Shown: piece after piece, positions 24,949 to 33,905 of the stretch
Layout: every line of letters begins with the position of its first letter
Numbering within the stretch: position 1 is the stretch's first letter
NCBI GenBank assembly: GCA_000014925.1
Contig: CP000474.1
Span: 310,001-374,000 of the forward strand
Reading direction: 5' to 3'
Origin: Paenarthrobacter aurescens TC1
GTDB taxonomy: Bacteria > Actinomycetota > Actinomycetes > Actinomycetales > Micrococcaceae
Length of the DNA stretch: 64,000 bases
Translations under genes and position numbers: made by a program
Notes under the pieces: model-generated
Seen by the model: only the letters and a program-made list of their open reading frames with translations
What the model was told of the DNA's origin: nothing
Databases searched by the model: none

Positions 24949-26552
24949 CGGATAGTCGGAGGGCGGTGGAGCAGGCGACGGTCAGTCTGCCCCACCCAGC
25001 GCGATAGCTTGCCTTGGACCAGCAGCCTGCGGGTATGAATGTCCAGGAACACCAGGTAGAACGCGAAGAGCAACGCGATGGCGAAGGCCAGTGAGGACAG
25101 GTCCACCGAGACCTCCACGAAGGACCAGACCGATAGCTGGTCTTGCGCACCGAACACCACAAAGAACGTCACCCCGACATAGAGGCACCGCATCTGCCAG
25201 TCGTCCCTGATCCCCGTCACGGCCAGGAAAGGCACGAACCAGAGGATGTACCACGGCTGAATGATGGGGGAGAGCAGCACGATCGCCGCGAAGGCCAGAG
25301 CCATCCGCCGCACTACGCGCGAATGATCTCCGCGGAACATCAATACCAGCACCAAAGCCACAGCGCCCCACTTCATGGCGGCTCGCAGGACGTCAGCCAT
25401 CGCATTGCCAGGCAGCCCCAGGGCGTTGCCGAGGAACTCGATCTGCTGGCCCAGGAATCCCGACGGTGAGTAGCCAGTAAAGCCGGGGGTGGGGTCCGTG
25501 ATGGCCCACGCCCAACCAAGGCCCAGGCCGTAAGGGATGCCGCTGACCACCAGAATGGCGAAGCTTATGCTCGCAGTAGCTGCCCAAATTCCAAACTTGC
25601 GCGGCCAAGACGCACCGGCGCCTGCCCACATGAGGCCGATGAAGGGCAGCAAGAGCACGGTGGCCGGTTTGATTCCAATGGACAGGGTGACCAACAGGAT
25701 GCCTAAGAGCGGCCGTTTGGTGGCCGCGAAGTAGGTTCCCGCAACGGCAAAGCCCACCATGATGGCGTCGTTGTGGGCGCTGGCCACGAAGCTGATGAGG
25801 AAGAGCGGGTTGGCCACCGCGATCCAAAGCGCCCTGGCGCCGTTGATTCCATGGAGCTCAGCGAGTTTGGGCACGTACACAACGCACAACAACACCCCGC
25901 CGGCGGCAAGCAGCCGGAACAGCAGGACTGATACGTCCGGCTGGGCTCCCGTGACGGCAACCACGGCGTGGGCCATCCACAAGAAGTAAGGCCCGTACGG
26001 AGTACGGGCTTCCGCCCAAGCCGGGTCTGCGCCCAAAGCGAACCAGTTATTCAAAGCCGAAATGCCGACGTCGTAAGGGTCCTGGCCCTCCATCATCAGC
26101 CTGCCCTGGCCTATGTACGCATAAACGTCACGCGAATACACGGGCACAGCGAACAACAAAGGAAGGGACCAGGCTCCGATCGCTGCAACGATCGTTTTGA
26201 GGGAATTGCCCTCCCAGCTGCCCATCCGTTGGCCCAACCTCAGCCAGGACCGGACCAGCAACATGGCACCCACGGTCAGGAGGACGGCAGAGACCGTCAC
26301 GCCCCAGCCTTCAGTGCGCAGGGCAATGACTATGGGGTGTCGAATCATCGGGGAACCGTTGGCGATCCACCCGATGCCGATGGACCCTGCAAACATGAAC
26401 AAGGAGCCGAGGAACCCCTGCAAGATAGCTGGGTACGCTACAGGCTTTGTTGCAGGAGCCGCTGGTTGTGGGGCCTTGGTAGCAGTGCTTGAAGGCTGGT
26501 TCGTGGCCGCTGCTGTCCCGGGAAGCGGACGGGGGGTACTGCCTGCCGTCAT
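24945..26552 (-). CDS. mptB: Alpha-(1->6)-mannosyltransferase, MptB-like
   Basis: A 535-aa GT-C enzyme with about 13 helices after a Pro/Ala-rich cytoplasmic N-terminus of about 40 residues. FAVPVYSRDVYAYIGQGRLM with GQDPYDVG is the catalytic first loop of polyprenol-phosphomannose-dependent mannosyltransferases, and ARTPYGPYFLWMAHA and SAHNDAIMVGFAVAG are MptB-type blocks. MptB starts the alpha-1,6-mannan core of lipomannan in corynebacteria. In Arthrobacter it may serve lipomannan or a related glycan. It overlaps the convergent GT87-like gene by 4 nt. The start is ATG 26552. Confidence 0.82.
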   Translation of the reverse strand: MTAGSTPRPLPGTAAATNQPSSTATKAPQPAAPATKPVAYPAILQGFLGSLFMFAGSIGIGWIANGSPMIRHPIVIALRTEGWGVTVSAVLLTVGAMLLVRSWLRLGQRMGSWEGNSLKTIVAAIGAWSLPLLFAVPVYSRDVYAYIGQGRLMMEGQDPYDVGISALNNWFALGADPAWAEARTPYGPYFLWMAHAVVAVTGAQPDVSVLLFRLLAAGGVLLCVVYVPKLAELHGINGARALWIAVANPLFLISFVASAHNDAIMVGFAVAGTYFAATKRPLLGILLVTLSIGIKPATVLLLPFIGLMWAGAGASWPRKFGIWAATASISFAILVVSGIPYGLGLGWAWAITDPTPGFTGYSPSGFLGQQIEFLGNALGLPGNAMADVLRAAMKWGAVALVLVLMFRGDHSRVVRRMALAFAAIVLLSPIIQPWYILWFVPFLAVTGIRDDWQMRCLYVGVTFFVVFGAQDQLSVWSFVEVSVDLSSLAFAIALLFAFYLVFLDIHTRRLLVQGKLSRWVGQTDRRLLHRPPTIR

Positions 26553-26738
26553 GACTGGTCGGTTCCCCCACTCACGGTATGGCGCTCCTAAGAAATGAAA
26601 CGCAGATTGATGCCCAAGAGCTTGTACTTGCGGCAAGTGAAATTTTAGCGTCGATCCAGCCAACACCACCACAGGCGCGGCAAAGGGTGACGGACTGCAT
26701 ACACCGACAGTTTGCGGTCCGGTCTCTCCCGTCCGGTT

Positions 26739-27635
26739 CTACAAGGAGTCATCCTTGGCGGTGAGGTTGCGGGGATCGCTGCCAACGAAGCTTCCCGGCG
26801 GCATCGCCGCTCCGAAAACGGGGCCCGGCTCCGGGCGCTTGGGGTGCCGCCCATCGCCGGCGTTTCGCTGTGTCAGGCGACGCACAACCCACGGGAAGAG
26901 GTGTTCACGAGCCCATACCATGTCACCTGCGCGTGCCTCACGCCAGTTCCGCTCGGGCAGGGCTTTCGGGGTCAATGGTTCCAGGGAGTGCGGAACATTG
27001 AGGGTGTCCAGCACCATGATGGCAATGGTGTGCTGGCCCAGCGGAGAAAAATGCAGCCGGTCCGCATCCCACATGCGCGGATCCGTCAGCTGGCGCAGTG
27101 CCCAAAGGTCCGCGATCAGGGCATCATGCCGGGCCGCAATGACCCGGATGTTCTCGTTGTAGATCGCCACCTTTCCGCGGGCCAAGCCCAACACCGGGGT
27201 AGCGCCCCAGTCCGGGCCGGTAAAGAGCACGATTGTGGCGCCGGTCCTGGCGAGACTTTCCACGCCTGCATCCAACTCAAGGGCAAGTTTGTCCGGATCG
27301 CTCCTGTGGAAGAGCAGGTCATTGCCGCCGGCGTTGAGGGTGATCAGATCAGGTTGCAGCTCGATGGCCGGCCCCAGCTGCTCTTCCAGGATCTGGTGCA
27401 GCAGCCGTCCACTGATGGCCAGGTTGGCATAGGCGAAATCCTGGTGACCCGTGCTCAGCTCTTCGGCAACCCGATCCGCCCAACCGCGGAGGCCACCGGG
27501 GCTGCGCGGTTCAGGATCGCCCAAACCTTCGGTGAACGAATCGCCCAAAGCCACATAACGGCTCCACGGGTGCAGGCCAGCCCCGAAGCTACCGGAACCG
27601 CCCTGCGCCATTCCGTTGGTACTGTGGGCGTTCAT
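26739..27635 (-). CDS. SGNH/GDSL-family hydrolase
   Basis: A 298-aa SGNH hydrolase. Block I is YVALGDSFTEGLGD (nucleophile Ser), block II Gly is in NLAISGRLL, block III is NAGGNDLLF (Asn), and block V is DRLHFSPLGQHT (Asp and His), so all four catalytic positions are present. No signal peptide is visible, pointing to a cytoplasmic esterase or acyl hydrolase. The C-terminal 60 residues are basic and Pro-rich. It lies upstream of mptB on the same strand, 186 nt away. Confidence 0.85.
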   Translation of the reverse strand: MNAHSTNGMAQGGSGSFGAGLHPWSRYVALGDSFTEGLGDPEPRSPGGLRGWADRVAEELSTGHQDFAYANLAISGRLLHQILEEQLGPAIELQPDLITLNAGGNDLLFHRSDPDKLALELDAGVESLARTGATIVLFTGPDWGATPVLGLARGKVAIYNENIRVIAARHDALIADLWALRQLTDPRMWDADRLHFSPLGQHTIAIMVLDTLNVPHSLEPLTPKALPERNWREARAGDMVWAREHLFPWVVRRLTQRNAGDGRHPKRPEPGPVFGAAMPPGSFVGSDPRNLTAKDDSL

Positions 27636-27682
27636 CTCCCCATAGTGCGCTTACTGAACGCGCCGCGCCATGGGTGGCCTTG

Positions 27683-28420
27683 CTAGATCCACTGCGGTGC
27701 GTCCGGTACGGCGCCGTGGCCGGCGGTGACGCCTGTGGTGCCGCGGCCCGTGGCCCATTCGACGACGGCGGGCAGGGGACCGCTGATGATCGTCGGGTCG
27801 GCGGCGCTGGTGTCGCCGAACGTGAGGGTGGTGTCGGTGACTTTGATCAAGAGGCCGGTGTCCGTGCCTCGGGTTTTCCAGGCCCCGGTGATGTCTCTGA
27901 GCAGACGTTCGAGGACCGGGGCGGGGATGTGGTTGAACGTGGCGCCGTTGTCCAGGTCCACGGCATGGACCCAGACTTCGCGGGTGCGCATCCACACTGT
28001 TTCGGATGCGGGCACCGTCCGGCCCTGGGCGGTGCGGACTTCGTTGGACCAGTTCGCATCGGGCAGGTCGCGCCATTCGACGGACAGGTGCACGGCGGAA
28101 TGATCGAACAGGTTCCGCAGCGCAATCGGGGACAATGTGGCTCCGAAGTCGATCTCCTGGTTCCGGGCTTCCGTGGAGGAGTACATGGGGGTCTCCACTC
28201 CTGTGGCTGCCCACTCCACCAGGCGGGCGATCGCGCGGGCGTTGTATCCCACATGTGCCACCACGTGGCGGCGGGTCCAGTTCGGAAGGCGGGTGCCGCC
28301 GTCGAGCTGGGCGTCGGTGAGTTCGTTGAGTTTGCGGGCGAAGAACGCGGTGCCCCGCCGGGCCTGCAGGAGGTCTTCCTGCAGGCCCGGATCGGTGGCG
28401 AGGTCGTGGCGGGCGACCAT
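27683..28420 (-). CDS. Mycothiol-dependent maleylpyruvate isomerase
   Basis: A 245-aa DinB/YfiT-like protein of the mycothiol-dependent maleylpyruvate isomerase family. Metal-site histidines fit RRHVVAHVGYNARAI (His about 55), a mid-chain acid, and MRTREVWVHAVDLDNG (His about 152); a C-terminal MDMPI-type domain follows. It converts maleylpyruvate to fumarylpyruvate, the middle step of gentisate breakdown, using mycothiol as actinobacteria do. It is the last gene of the gentisate operon and overlaps the hydrolase gene by 1 nt. Confidence 0.9.
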   Translation of the reverse strand: MVARHDLATDPGLQEDLLQARRGTAFFARKLNELTDAQLDGGTRLPNWTRRHVVAHVGYNARAIARLVEWAATGVETPMYSSTEARNQEIDFGATLSPIALRNLFDHSAVHLSVEWRDLPDANWSNEVRTAQGRTVPASETVWMRTREVWVHAVDLDNGATFNHIPAPVLERLLRDITGAWKTRGTDTGLLIKVTDTTLTFGDTSAADPTIISGPLPAVVEWATGRGTTGVTAGHGAVPDAPQWI

Positions 28421-29256
28421 CAGGCTTCCTTGACCACGCGGTTGTTCAACTGGCCCAGGCCCTCGATGGTGGTGACCAGGAGCTGGCCTTCCTGCAGGTA
28501 CCGCTTGGGGTCCTGGGCGTGACCCACACCGCCGGGCGTGCCGGTCGCGATCACGTCGCCCGGGTTCAGGGTAATGATCGTGGAAATGTACGAGACCAGG
28601 AATTCGGGGGTGAAGACGAGGTCGCCGGTCGGGGTGGACTGCTGGACTTCACCGTCCACCGCGGAGGTCATGAGCGGGCCGGCGGTGAATTCGTCTTTGG
28701 TGACCAGGGCCGGGCCGAACGGGGTGGAGTTCTCCCACGTTTTACCTTGGAGCCACTGGATGGTGCGGAACTGATAGTCCCGCATGGAGATGTCGTTCAG
28801 GACCGCGTACCCGGCGATGTGCTCCGCGGCGTCGGCTTCGGCGATGCGGCGGCCCTTCTTGCCAATGATCACCGCGAGTTCGGCTTCCCAGTCCACCGTG
28901 TCCGATTCCTGCGGCAACGCCAGGTCATCGTTCGGGCCGATCAGAGATTCCTGGTACTTGGCGAACAGGGTGGGGTACTCCGGGATGTCGCGGCCCATTT
29001 CCTTGATGTGGTTGCGGTAGTTGTGGCCCACGCAGATGATCTTTCCCGGTGCGGGCACGACGGCGGCGAGGTCGGCGCCGTCGAGCGCGTGCGTTGCGCC
29101 GTTGGCAGCCTTAGCCTTTTGTTCCCAGGCGGGGTCGGCCAGCAGCGCGCCGACGTCGGCGAAGCCGGGAATCTCAGTCAGCGTGGCGCCGTCCTGGCGG
29201 ACGGCCACGGTGCCTTTGCCGGCGGCGGTTTCGGTGCGGAGGGTCAGGAGTCTCAT
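28420..29256 (-). CDS. Fumarylpyruvate hydrolase (FAH family)
   Basis: A 278-aa fumarylacetoacetate-hydrolase-family enzyme. IICVGHNYRNHIKEMG and VDWEAELAVIIGKKGR supply the metal-binding acids, AVLNDISMRDYQFRT the third, and ATGTPGGVGHAQDP the conserved C-terminal loop. By position it cleaves fumarylpyruvate to fumarate and pyruvate. It overlaps the dioxygenase gene by 4 nt (29253-29256) and the isomerase gene by 1 nt. Confidence 0.92.
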   Translation of the reverse strand: MRLLTLRTETAAGKGTVAVRQDGATLTEIPGFADVGALLADPAWEQKAKAANGATHALDGADLAAVVPAPGKIICVGHNYRNHIKEMGRDIPEYPTLFAKYQESLIGPNDDLALPQESDTVDWEAELAVIIGKKGRRIAEADAAEHIAGYAVLNDISMRDYQFRTIQWLQGKTWENSTPFGPALVTKDEFTAGPLMTSAVDGEVQQSTPTGDLVFTPEFLVSYISTIITLNPGDVIATGTPGGVGHAQDPKRYLQEGQLLVTTIEGLGQLNNRVVKEA

Positions 29257-30395
29257 GCGTTCTTGCGTCCTTCGGTGTAGCTGCGGTTGAAGTTCAGTCG
29301 TTCAAAGATGGGGGCGTCGCTGAAACGGAAAAGATCAAAGCCTGGCTGGTCGTTGTCCGCGTGGAGGGACCATTCCTGCCAGGACGGGACCACGAACAGG
29401 TCACCCTTGGCCAGCTGCTTGGTCTCGCCATTCAACACCACGGTGCCGGTGCCCTCGAAGACCTGCCAGACACTGGAACCAACCTCGCGCAAGGGCTCGG
29501 TGGTGGCTCCGGCGCGGAGGCGGTGGAACTCGGCCCGGATGGTGGGCATGACGTCCCCGCCGGTGGTCGGGTTCGAGTACCGGACAGCGGCGTGGCCCTG
29601 GGACACCGTGGCCGGGTGGCCCTCATCCTCCAACAACAGCTGCTCACGCAGGGCAGCATCAGTGTGTTCCCAGCGGTACGCGGCGATGGGGGAGTTGGTG
29701 GTGTCCTCCAGCCCGGACAGGGGCCGCAGGCCCGGGTGGGCCCAGAGCCGTTCGGAACGGGAAATGTCCGGGGTCGCTTCGTCGGTGACGCGTTCGGTGC
29801 CGAACTCGAAGAACCCGGCATCGGCATAGTGCACGAACGGGATGTCGAGCCCGTCGATCCAGGCCATGGGCTGGTCGGTGTCGTTGTGATGGCCGTGGAA
29901 GTTCCAGCCCGGGGTGAGCAGGAAATCACCGCGACGCATCGCCACAGGGTCCCCGTTCACTACAGTCCAGACGCCCTCGCCCTCGACGACGAAGCGGAAG
30001 GCGTTCTGGGAATGGCGGTGCTCCGGAGCAACCTCACGGGGTCCAAGGTACTGGATGGCGGCCCACAACGTCGGGGTGGCGTACGGGGCACCGGCAAGGC
30101 CGGGGTTCGCGAGAGCTATGGCCCGCCGCTCCCCGCCACGTCCTACCGGAACCAGATCCCCGGCACGGGCGGCCAACGGGTAGAGGTCGTTCCAGCGCCA
30201 CACATGCGGGACGGCCTTCGGGGTGGGGACCATCGGCATGAGGTCACCGATCTCCGTCCACAGCGGGATCAGGTGCTCCGCTTCGAAGTCCTTATACAGC
30301 TGCTCCAAGTTGGCCTGTTCCTCGGGGGTAGGCTCCGGCAGGGTGTGGCTGGCGGCCACAGATTCATGAGTCGTGTTCTCGGCGCTGATGGACAC
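29253..30395 (-). CDS. Gentisate 1,2-dioxygenase
   Basis: A 380-aa bicupin that opens the ring of gentisate to maleylpyruvate. The N-terminal cupin carries the iron ligands in PEHRHSQNAFRFVVEGEG and PGWNFHGHHND; the C-terminal cupin (GSSVWQVFEGTGTVVLNGE, VVPSWQEWSLHADND) is less complete, as is usual. GTG 30395 has GAGGAGG upstream. It is first of a three-gene operon. An IclR operator lies 78 bp before the start, about -40 to -56 if TAGGGT (30440-30445) is the -10 box, a position suited to activation. Confidence 0.93.
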   Translation of the reverse strand: MSISAENTTHESVAASHTLPEPTPEEQANLEQLYKDFEAEHLIPLWTEIGDLMPMVPTPKAVPHVWRWNDLYPLAARAGDLVPVGRGGERRAIALANPGLAGAPYATPTLWAAIQYLGPREVAPEHRHSQNAFRFVVEGEGVWTVVNGDPVAMRRGDFLLTPGWNFHGHHNDTDQPMAWIDGLDIPFVHYADAGFFEFGTERVTDEATPDISRSERLWAHPGLRPLSGLEDTTNSPIAAYRWEHTDAALREQLLLEDEGHPATVSQGHAAVRYSNPTTGGDVMPTIRAEFHRLRAGATTEPLREVGSSVWQVFEGTGTVVLNGETKQLAKGDLFVVPSWQEWSLHADNDQPGFDLFRFSDAPIFERLNFNRSYTEGRKNA

Positions 30396-30472
30396 GGAGG
30401 CCTCCTCGATAGGGTCCGAACAGTTTTTGGCGTAGTTCGACCCTAGGAAGGCTTGGCGCTGGCTCCCAGAAA

Positions 30473-30489
30473 ATTCTGCTCTACAGAAT
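30473..30489. promoter_or_regulatory. IclR operator, gentisate operon side
   Basis: ATTCTG-CTCTA-CAGAAT, perfect 6-bp arms with a 5-nt spacer. The arms and spacing are identical to the site at 31306-31322. It sits between the IclR stop and the dioxygenase promoter. Confidence 0.85.
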
Positions 30490-31314
30490 CTATTGCTTCG
30501 GCTCTGCCGGATTGGCTGCGATGTCGATCTCCAGCTGTCGGCAGGTTTGGCGCAGGGCGGTGACCAGTCCGGCGTCGAACACTTTGCGGAACCGGGTGGC
30601 AGGCGTGGCGACGCTCAACGCGCCGACCACCTGCCCGTGCCGGTTGCGGAGTGCCATGCCGAGGGCGCTAACGCCTTCCTCCGTGCCCTCGAAGTTGGCA
30701 GCGAAACCGTTGCTGCGAATGCTGTCCAGCTCGCGGAGAAAGGCGGCGTACTCGCCGTCCGGTATGGTGTCGCCTCCAATTTCCGCGTTGTGGCTGCGGA
30801 AGAGTTGCTCGATCATCGCGGGCTCCAGTTCGGCAAGCATGACCTTGCCACCGGAGGTCCTGTCTGCTGGCATGACGGTGCCTTGGCGGTCTCCGATGCG
30901 CAGGACATTGCTGCCCTCAACTGTCGCAAGAAACCGCACCTTGGTTCCCACGCGGACCATCAGGTTGACCGTCTCATCCAGTCGTGCGGACAGGAGTTCC
31001 ATGTGGGGCAGCGCGAGATCCCGCAGCTGCCTGGTCCAGCTGAGGCCAGCCGGGCCGACGCCCATCGCCGGTCCCGGAACATAACGTCTGTTCTCGTCCT
31101 GGACCGCGAAGCCCCGGTAGACCAGCATCGCCAGGAGCCGGTGGGCAGTTGAGGGGGCCACCCCAAGCTCTGCCGCTGCGTCCTTGAGGCGGAGCGCGCC
31201 ACCATCGCGGAGCAACTGGAGTAGCTGCAGGGCGTTGTCCACGGCCTCGATGGAGTAGGTGGGCCGCTTCTGGACAGGCTTCCGGCCGGACTGGGCGCCG
31301 CGTTTATTCTGCAC
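30490..31314 (-). CDS. IclR-family regulator of the gentisate pathway
   Basis: A 274-aa IclR protein. The winged helix is SIEAVDNALQLLQLLRDGG, LRLKDAAAELGVAPSTAHRL, then LAMLVYRGFAVQDENRRY. The effector domain (about 95-265) includes GKVMLAELEPAMIEQLF and AALNRHGQVV-like ALGMALRNRHGQVVGALSVA. The GTG start (31312-31314) lies inside one operator, and TAGAAT is 6 nt upstream of it, so the mRNA is probably leaderless and autoregulated. It sits between the two arms of the pathway; the inducer is probably 3-hydroxybenzoate or gentisate. Confidence 0.9.
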   Translation of the reverse strand: MQNKRGAQSGRKPVQKRPTYSIEAVDNALQLLQLLRDGGALRLKDAAAELGVAPSTAHRLLAMLVYRGFAVQDENRRYVPGPAMGVGPAGLSWTRQLRDLALPHMELLSARLDETVNLMVRVGTKVRFLATVEGSNVLRIGDRQGTVMPADRTSGGKVMLAELEPAMIEQLFRSHNAEIGGDTIPDGEYAAFLRELDSIRSNGFAANFEGTEEGVSALGMALRNRHGQVVGALSVATPATRFRKVFDAGLVTALRQTCRQLEIDIAANPAEPKQ

Positions 31315-31322
31315 AACAGAAT
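31306..31322. promoter_or_regulatory. IclR operator, transporter/IclR side
   Basis: ATTCTG-CACAA-CAGAAT, the same arms and spacing as 30473-30489. It overlaps the IclR start codon and its TAGAAT -10 box on the minus strand, and ends 3 bp before a TATGGT box (31325-31330) facing the transporter gene. Confidence 0.85.
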
Positions 31323-31362
31323 TCTATGGTGCTTGGCGGACCGACGACCGGACAGTGGTGGG

Positions 31363-32631
31363 ATGAATCACACACTTCCCGCTGCAGCGTCGCAACGGCC
31401 TACTGCCGGCACCATCGGCCCGCGCTTTTCCAAGGGCTCGGCACTTGCCGTACTGGTCTGCTGGCTGTTGGTGGTCTTTGATGGCTATGACCTCATCGTC
31501 TACGGCACAGTGCAGTCCTCCCTGATTTCAGAAACCGGCTGGGGCCTCACTAAGGCAACTGCGGGGACGGTCGGCTCCATGGCGTTCCTCGGCATGATGA
31601 TCGGCGCCATCTTCGCAGGCCGTATGGCCGACTCCTGGGGGCGGCGCAAAACCATCCTCGGCTGCGCCATCGCCTTCTCGGTGTTCACCGTGCTCTGCGC
31701 CTTCGCACCCAATGCGACCGTCTTCGGGGCGTTGCGGCTACTCGCCGGCATCGGACTAGGCGGACTGGTCCCTTCCGCGAATGCACTGGTGGCAGAACTG
31801 GTCCCAGCCAAGTGGCGCTCCACTATTGCCACCCTCATGATGTCCGGGGTCCCCATTGGTGGATCCATCGCCGCGTTGGTTGGCATCCCCATGATTCCCG
31901 CGTTCGGCTGGCAGTCCATGTTCCTTGTGGCCGTGCTTGCGCTGGTGATCGTGGTGCCGCTGGGGCTCAAGTACCTTCCGGAAACGCTGGCACGCACAGG
32001 AACCGCCGGCAAAGAGCCTGCCGGGTTCCGCTCCCTGCTCCGCGCGCCCTATCTTGGCGCCAGCATGCTTTTCGCCTTCGCCACCATCGCCACGCTGTTT
32101 GCCTGGTACGGCCTGGGCACGTGGCTGCCCAACCTCATGCAACTGGCCGGCTACAACCTGGGGTCGGCGCTCACCTTCGCACTGGCGTTGAACCTGGGCG
32201 CAGTCGCCGGTTCGGTCATCACTGCCTGGGCGGGGACACGTTTCGGCCCGATTCCGACGGCGATAGCGGCAGCCGCCGTAGCTGCCGTCGGGCTTTCTGT
32301 CCTCGTGGCCGGTCCGCCCGTGACGGTGGTGTACCTCGCGTTGGTGCTGGCCGGCGTCGGAACCCATGGCACGCAGTGCCTCATCATCGCCGCCGTGGCC
32401 AGCCACTATCCCGACCATCTGCGCGGCACTGCGCTCGGCTGGGCACTCGGCACGGGCCGCATTGGCGCGGTGATCGCACCGCAGGTGGGTGGCCTGCTGC
32501 TGGCAGCCGGGCTGGGCGTCAACTCCAACTTCCTCGCGTTCGCCGGTGCAGCCGCCATCGCAGCGGTCCTGTTGGCCGCCGTCGGACTGAAAATCAAAAG
32601 CAAAATTTCTCAAGGAGCAAGCAATGTCTGA
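31363..32631 (+). CDS. MFS aromatic acid:H+ symporter (AAHS family)
   Basis: A 422-aa, 12-helix MFS protein of the aromatic acid symporter group. LLVVFDGYDLIVYGTVQSSL in the first helix carries the Asp of the DGYD/DGFD signature needed for benzoate-type uptake; GRMADSWGRRKTILG is motif A, and GIGLGGLVPSANALVAELVP is also typical. It probably imports 3-hydroxybenzoate or gentisate. ATG 31363 is preferred to TTG 31333. It overlaps the hydroxylase gene by 8 nt. Confidence 0.88.
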   Translation: MNHTLPAAASQRPTAGTIGPRFSKGSALAVLVCWLLVVFDGYDLIVYGTVQSSLISETGWGLTKATAGTVGSMAFLGMMIGAIFAGRMADSWGRRKTILGCAIAFSVFTVLCAFAPNATVFGALRLLAGIGLGGLVPSANALVAELVPAKWRSTIATLMMSGVPIGGSIAALVGIPMIPAFGWQSMFLVAVLALVIVVPLGLKYLPETLARTGTAGKEPAGFRSLLRAPYLGASMLFAFATIATLFAWYGLGTWLPNLMQLAGYNLGSALTFALALNLGAVAGSVITAWAGTRFGPIPTAIAAAAVAAVGLSVLVAGPPVTVVYLALVLAGVGTHGTQCLIIAAVASHYPDHLRGTALGWALGTGRIGAVIAPQVGGLLLAAGLGVNSNFLAFAGAAAIAAVLLAAVGLKIKSKISQGASNV

Positions 32632-33874
32632 GTACGCAACGTCCACCGATGTCCTGGTTGTGGGAGGAGGCATGGCCGGGTTGGCCGGCGCCTTGGCCCT
32701 CCGCGAGAACGGTGCGAACGTCACGCTGGTGGAGCGGGCGCCCGAATTCGGCGAGGTTGGCGCAGGGCTGCAGATGGCCCCGAACGCCTCCCGCGTGTTG
32801 AAGCGCTGGGGCCTGTTGGAGAAGGCGCTGGAGATCGGCGTCCAGCCCAAGCACTTGGTTTTCCGTGACGCCATCACTGGGGAAGAGCTCACCCGGCAGT
32901 CACTGCGCGGGGAATTCGAGGAGCGCTACGGCGCCCCGTACGTGGTGATTCATCGCAGTGACCTGCACCGCGTGCTCCTCGAAGGATGCGAAGCGGCAGG
33001 TGTGAAGCTGGTCAACGACGTCATGGTGGAAAGCGTGGAAACCGTGAACGGACGAGGCATCGTCCGCACGGCAGCTGGTGTGGATTATGAAGCGGATGTG
33101 GTGATCGGGGCCGATGGACTCAAATCGACGCTCCGTCCACTGGTGGCCACGGACGAGCCTGTCTCCTCCGCCTACGTGGCCTACCGCGGCACCGTTCCCA
33201 TCACCTCCGAGACTCCGGCCACCGACCTCGAGGACGTGGTGGTCTACCTCGGCCCCGACTGCCACCTGGTGCAGTACCCGCTCCGCAAAGGCGAGCTGTT
33301 GAACACGGTGGCGGTTTTCAAGTCGCCGTCGTTTGAACGTGGTGAGGAGCAGTACGGGGGAGTGGACGAACTCCAAGCCGCCTACAAGGACTGCGTCCCC
33401 GCCGTCCAGGCAGCCCTGGCGAACCTGGGCACGAGCATCCGCTGGCCCATGTACGACCGCGACCCGATCGAGAACTGGGTGGCCGGCCGCATGGTCCTCA
33501 TGGGCGACGCTGCCCACCCGATGCTCCAGTATCTGGCTCAGGGTGCCTGCCAGGCGCTCGAAGACGCTGCCGTGCTGCAGGATGTCAGCGCCGGCACGGT
33601 GTTTACGGCCGACGGCGTCAATCCGGCTGCGTGGGACGAAGCCCTGACGGCGTTCAACTCCGCCCGGGCCGCCAGGACCGCGCGAGTCCAGCGCACAGCC
33701 CGCGTGTGGGGTGAATCCTGGCACGTCTCCGGACTGGCCCGGACCCTTCGCAACCTGCTGTTCAAGAGCCGCAACGACAACAACTTCCAGTACAACGATT
33801 GGCTCTACGGGTCGGCCGGGGAAGGCTTGCCGACACCTGACGCCCCGAAGGTGGCCAGCGCAGCCAGCGCCTAA
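32624..33874 (+). CDS. FAD-dependent 3-hydroxybenzoate 6-monooxygenase
   Basis: A 416-aa class A flavoprotein hydroxylase. FAD motifs are VLVVGGGMAGLAGALALREN with VERAPEFGEVGAGLQ, VIGADGLKSTLRPL (DG motif), and MVLMGDAAHPMLQYLAQGAC (GD motif). The family includes salicylate and 3-hydroxybenzoate hydroxylases. The product must feed the adjacent gentisate pathway, so 6-hydroxylation of 3-hydroxybenzoate is the best reading; salicylate 5-hydroxylation in bacteria normally uses other enzyme types. AAGGAG lies 8 nt before the ATG. Confidence 0.88.
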   Translation: MSEYATSTDVLVVGGGMAGLAGALALRENGANVTLVERAPEFGEVGAGLQMAPNASRVLKRWGLLEKALEIGVQPKHLVFRDAITGEELTRQSLRGEFEERYGAPYVVIHRSDLHRVLLEGCEAAGVKLVNDVMVESVETVNGRGIVRTAAGVDYEADVVIGADGLKSTLRPLVATDEPVSSAYVAYRGTVPITSETPATDLEDVVVYLGPDCHLVQYPLRKGELLNTVAVFKSPSFERGEEQYGGVDELQAAYKDCVPAVQAALANLGTSIRWPMYDRDPIENWVAGRMVLMGDAAHPMLQYLAQGACQALEDAAVLQDVSAGTVFTADGVNPAAWDEALTAFNSARAARTARVQRTARVWGESWHVSGLARTLRNLLFKSRNDNNFQYNDWLYGSAGEGLPTPDAPKVASAASA

Positions 33875-33905
33875 TCCCGCAGGGTTTGCGCATTTCTGCA
33901 CGGCA

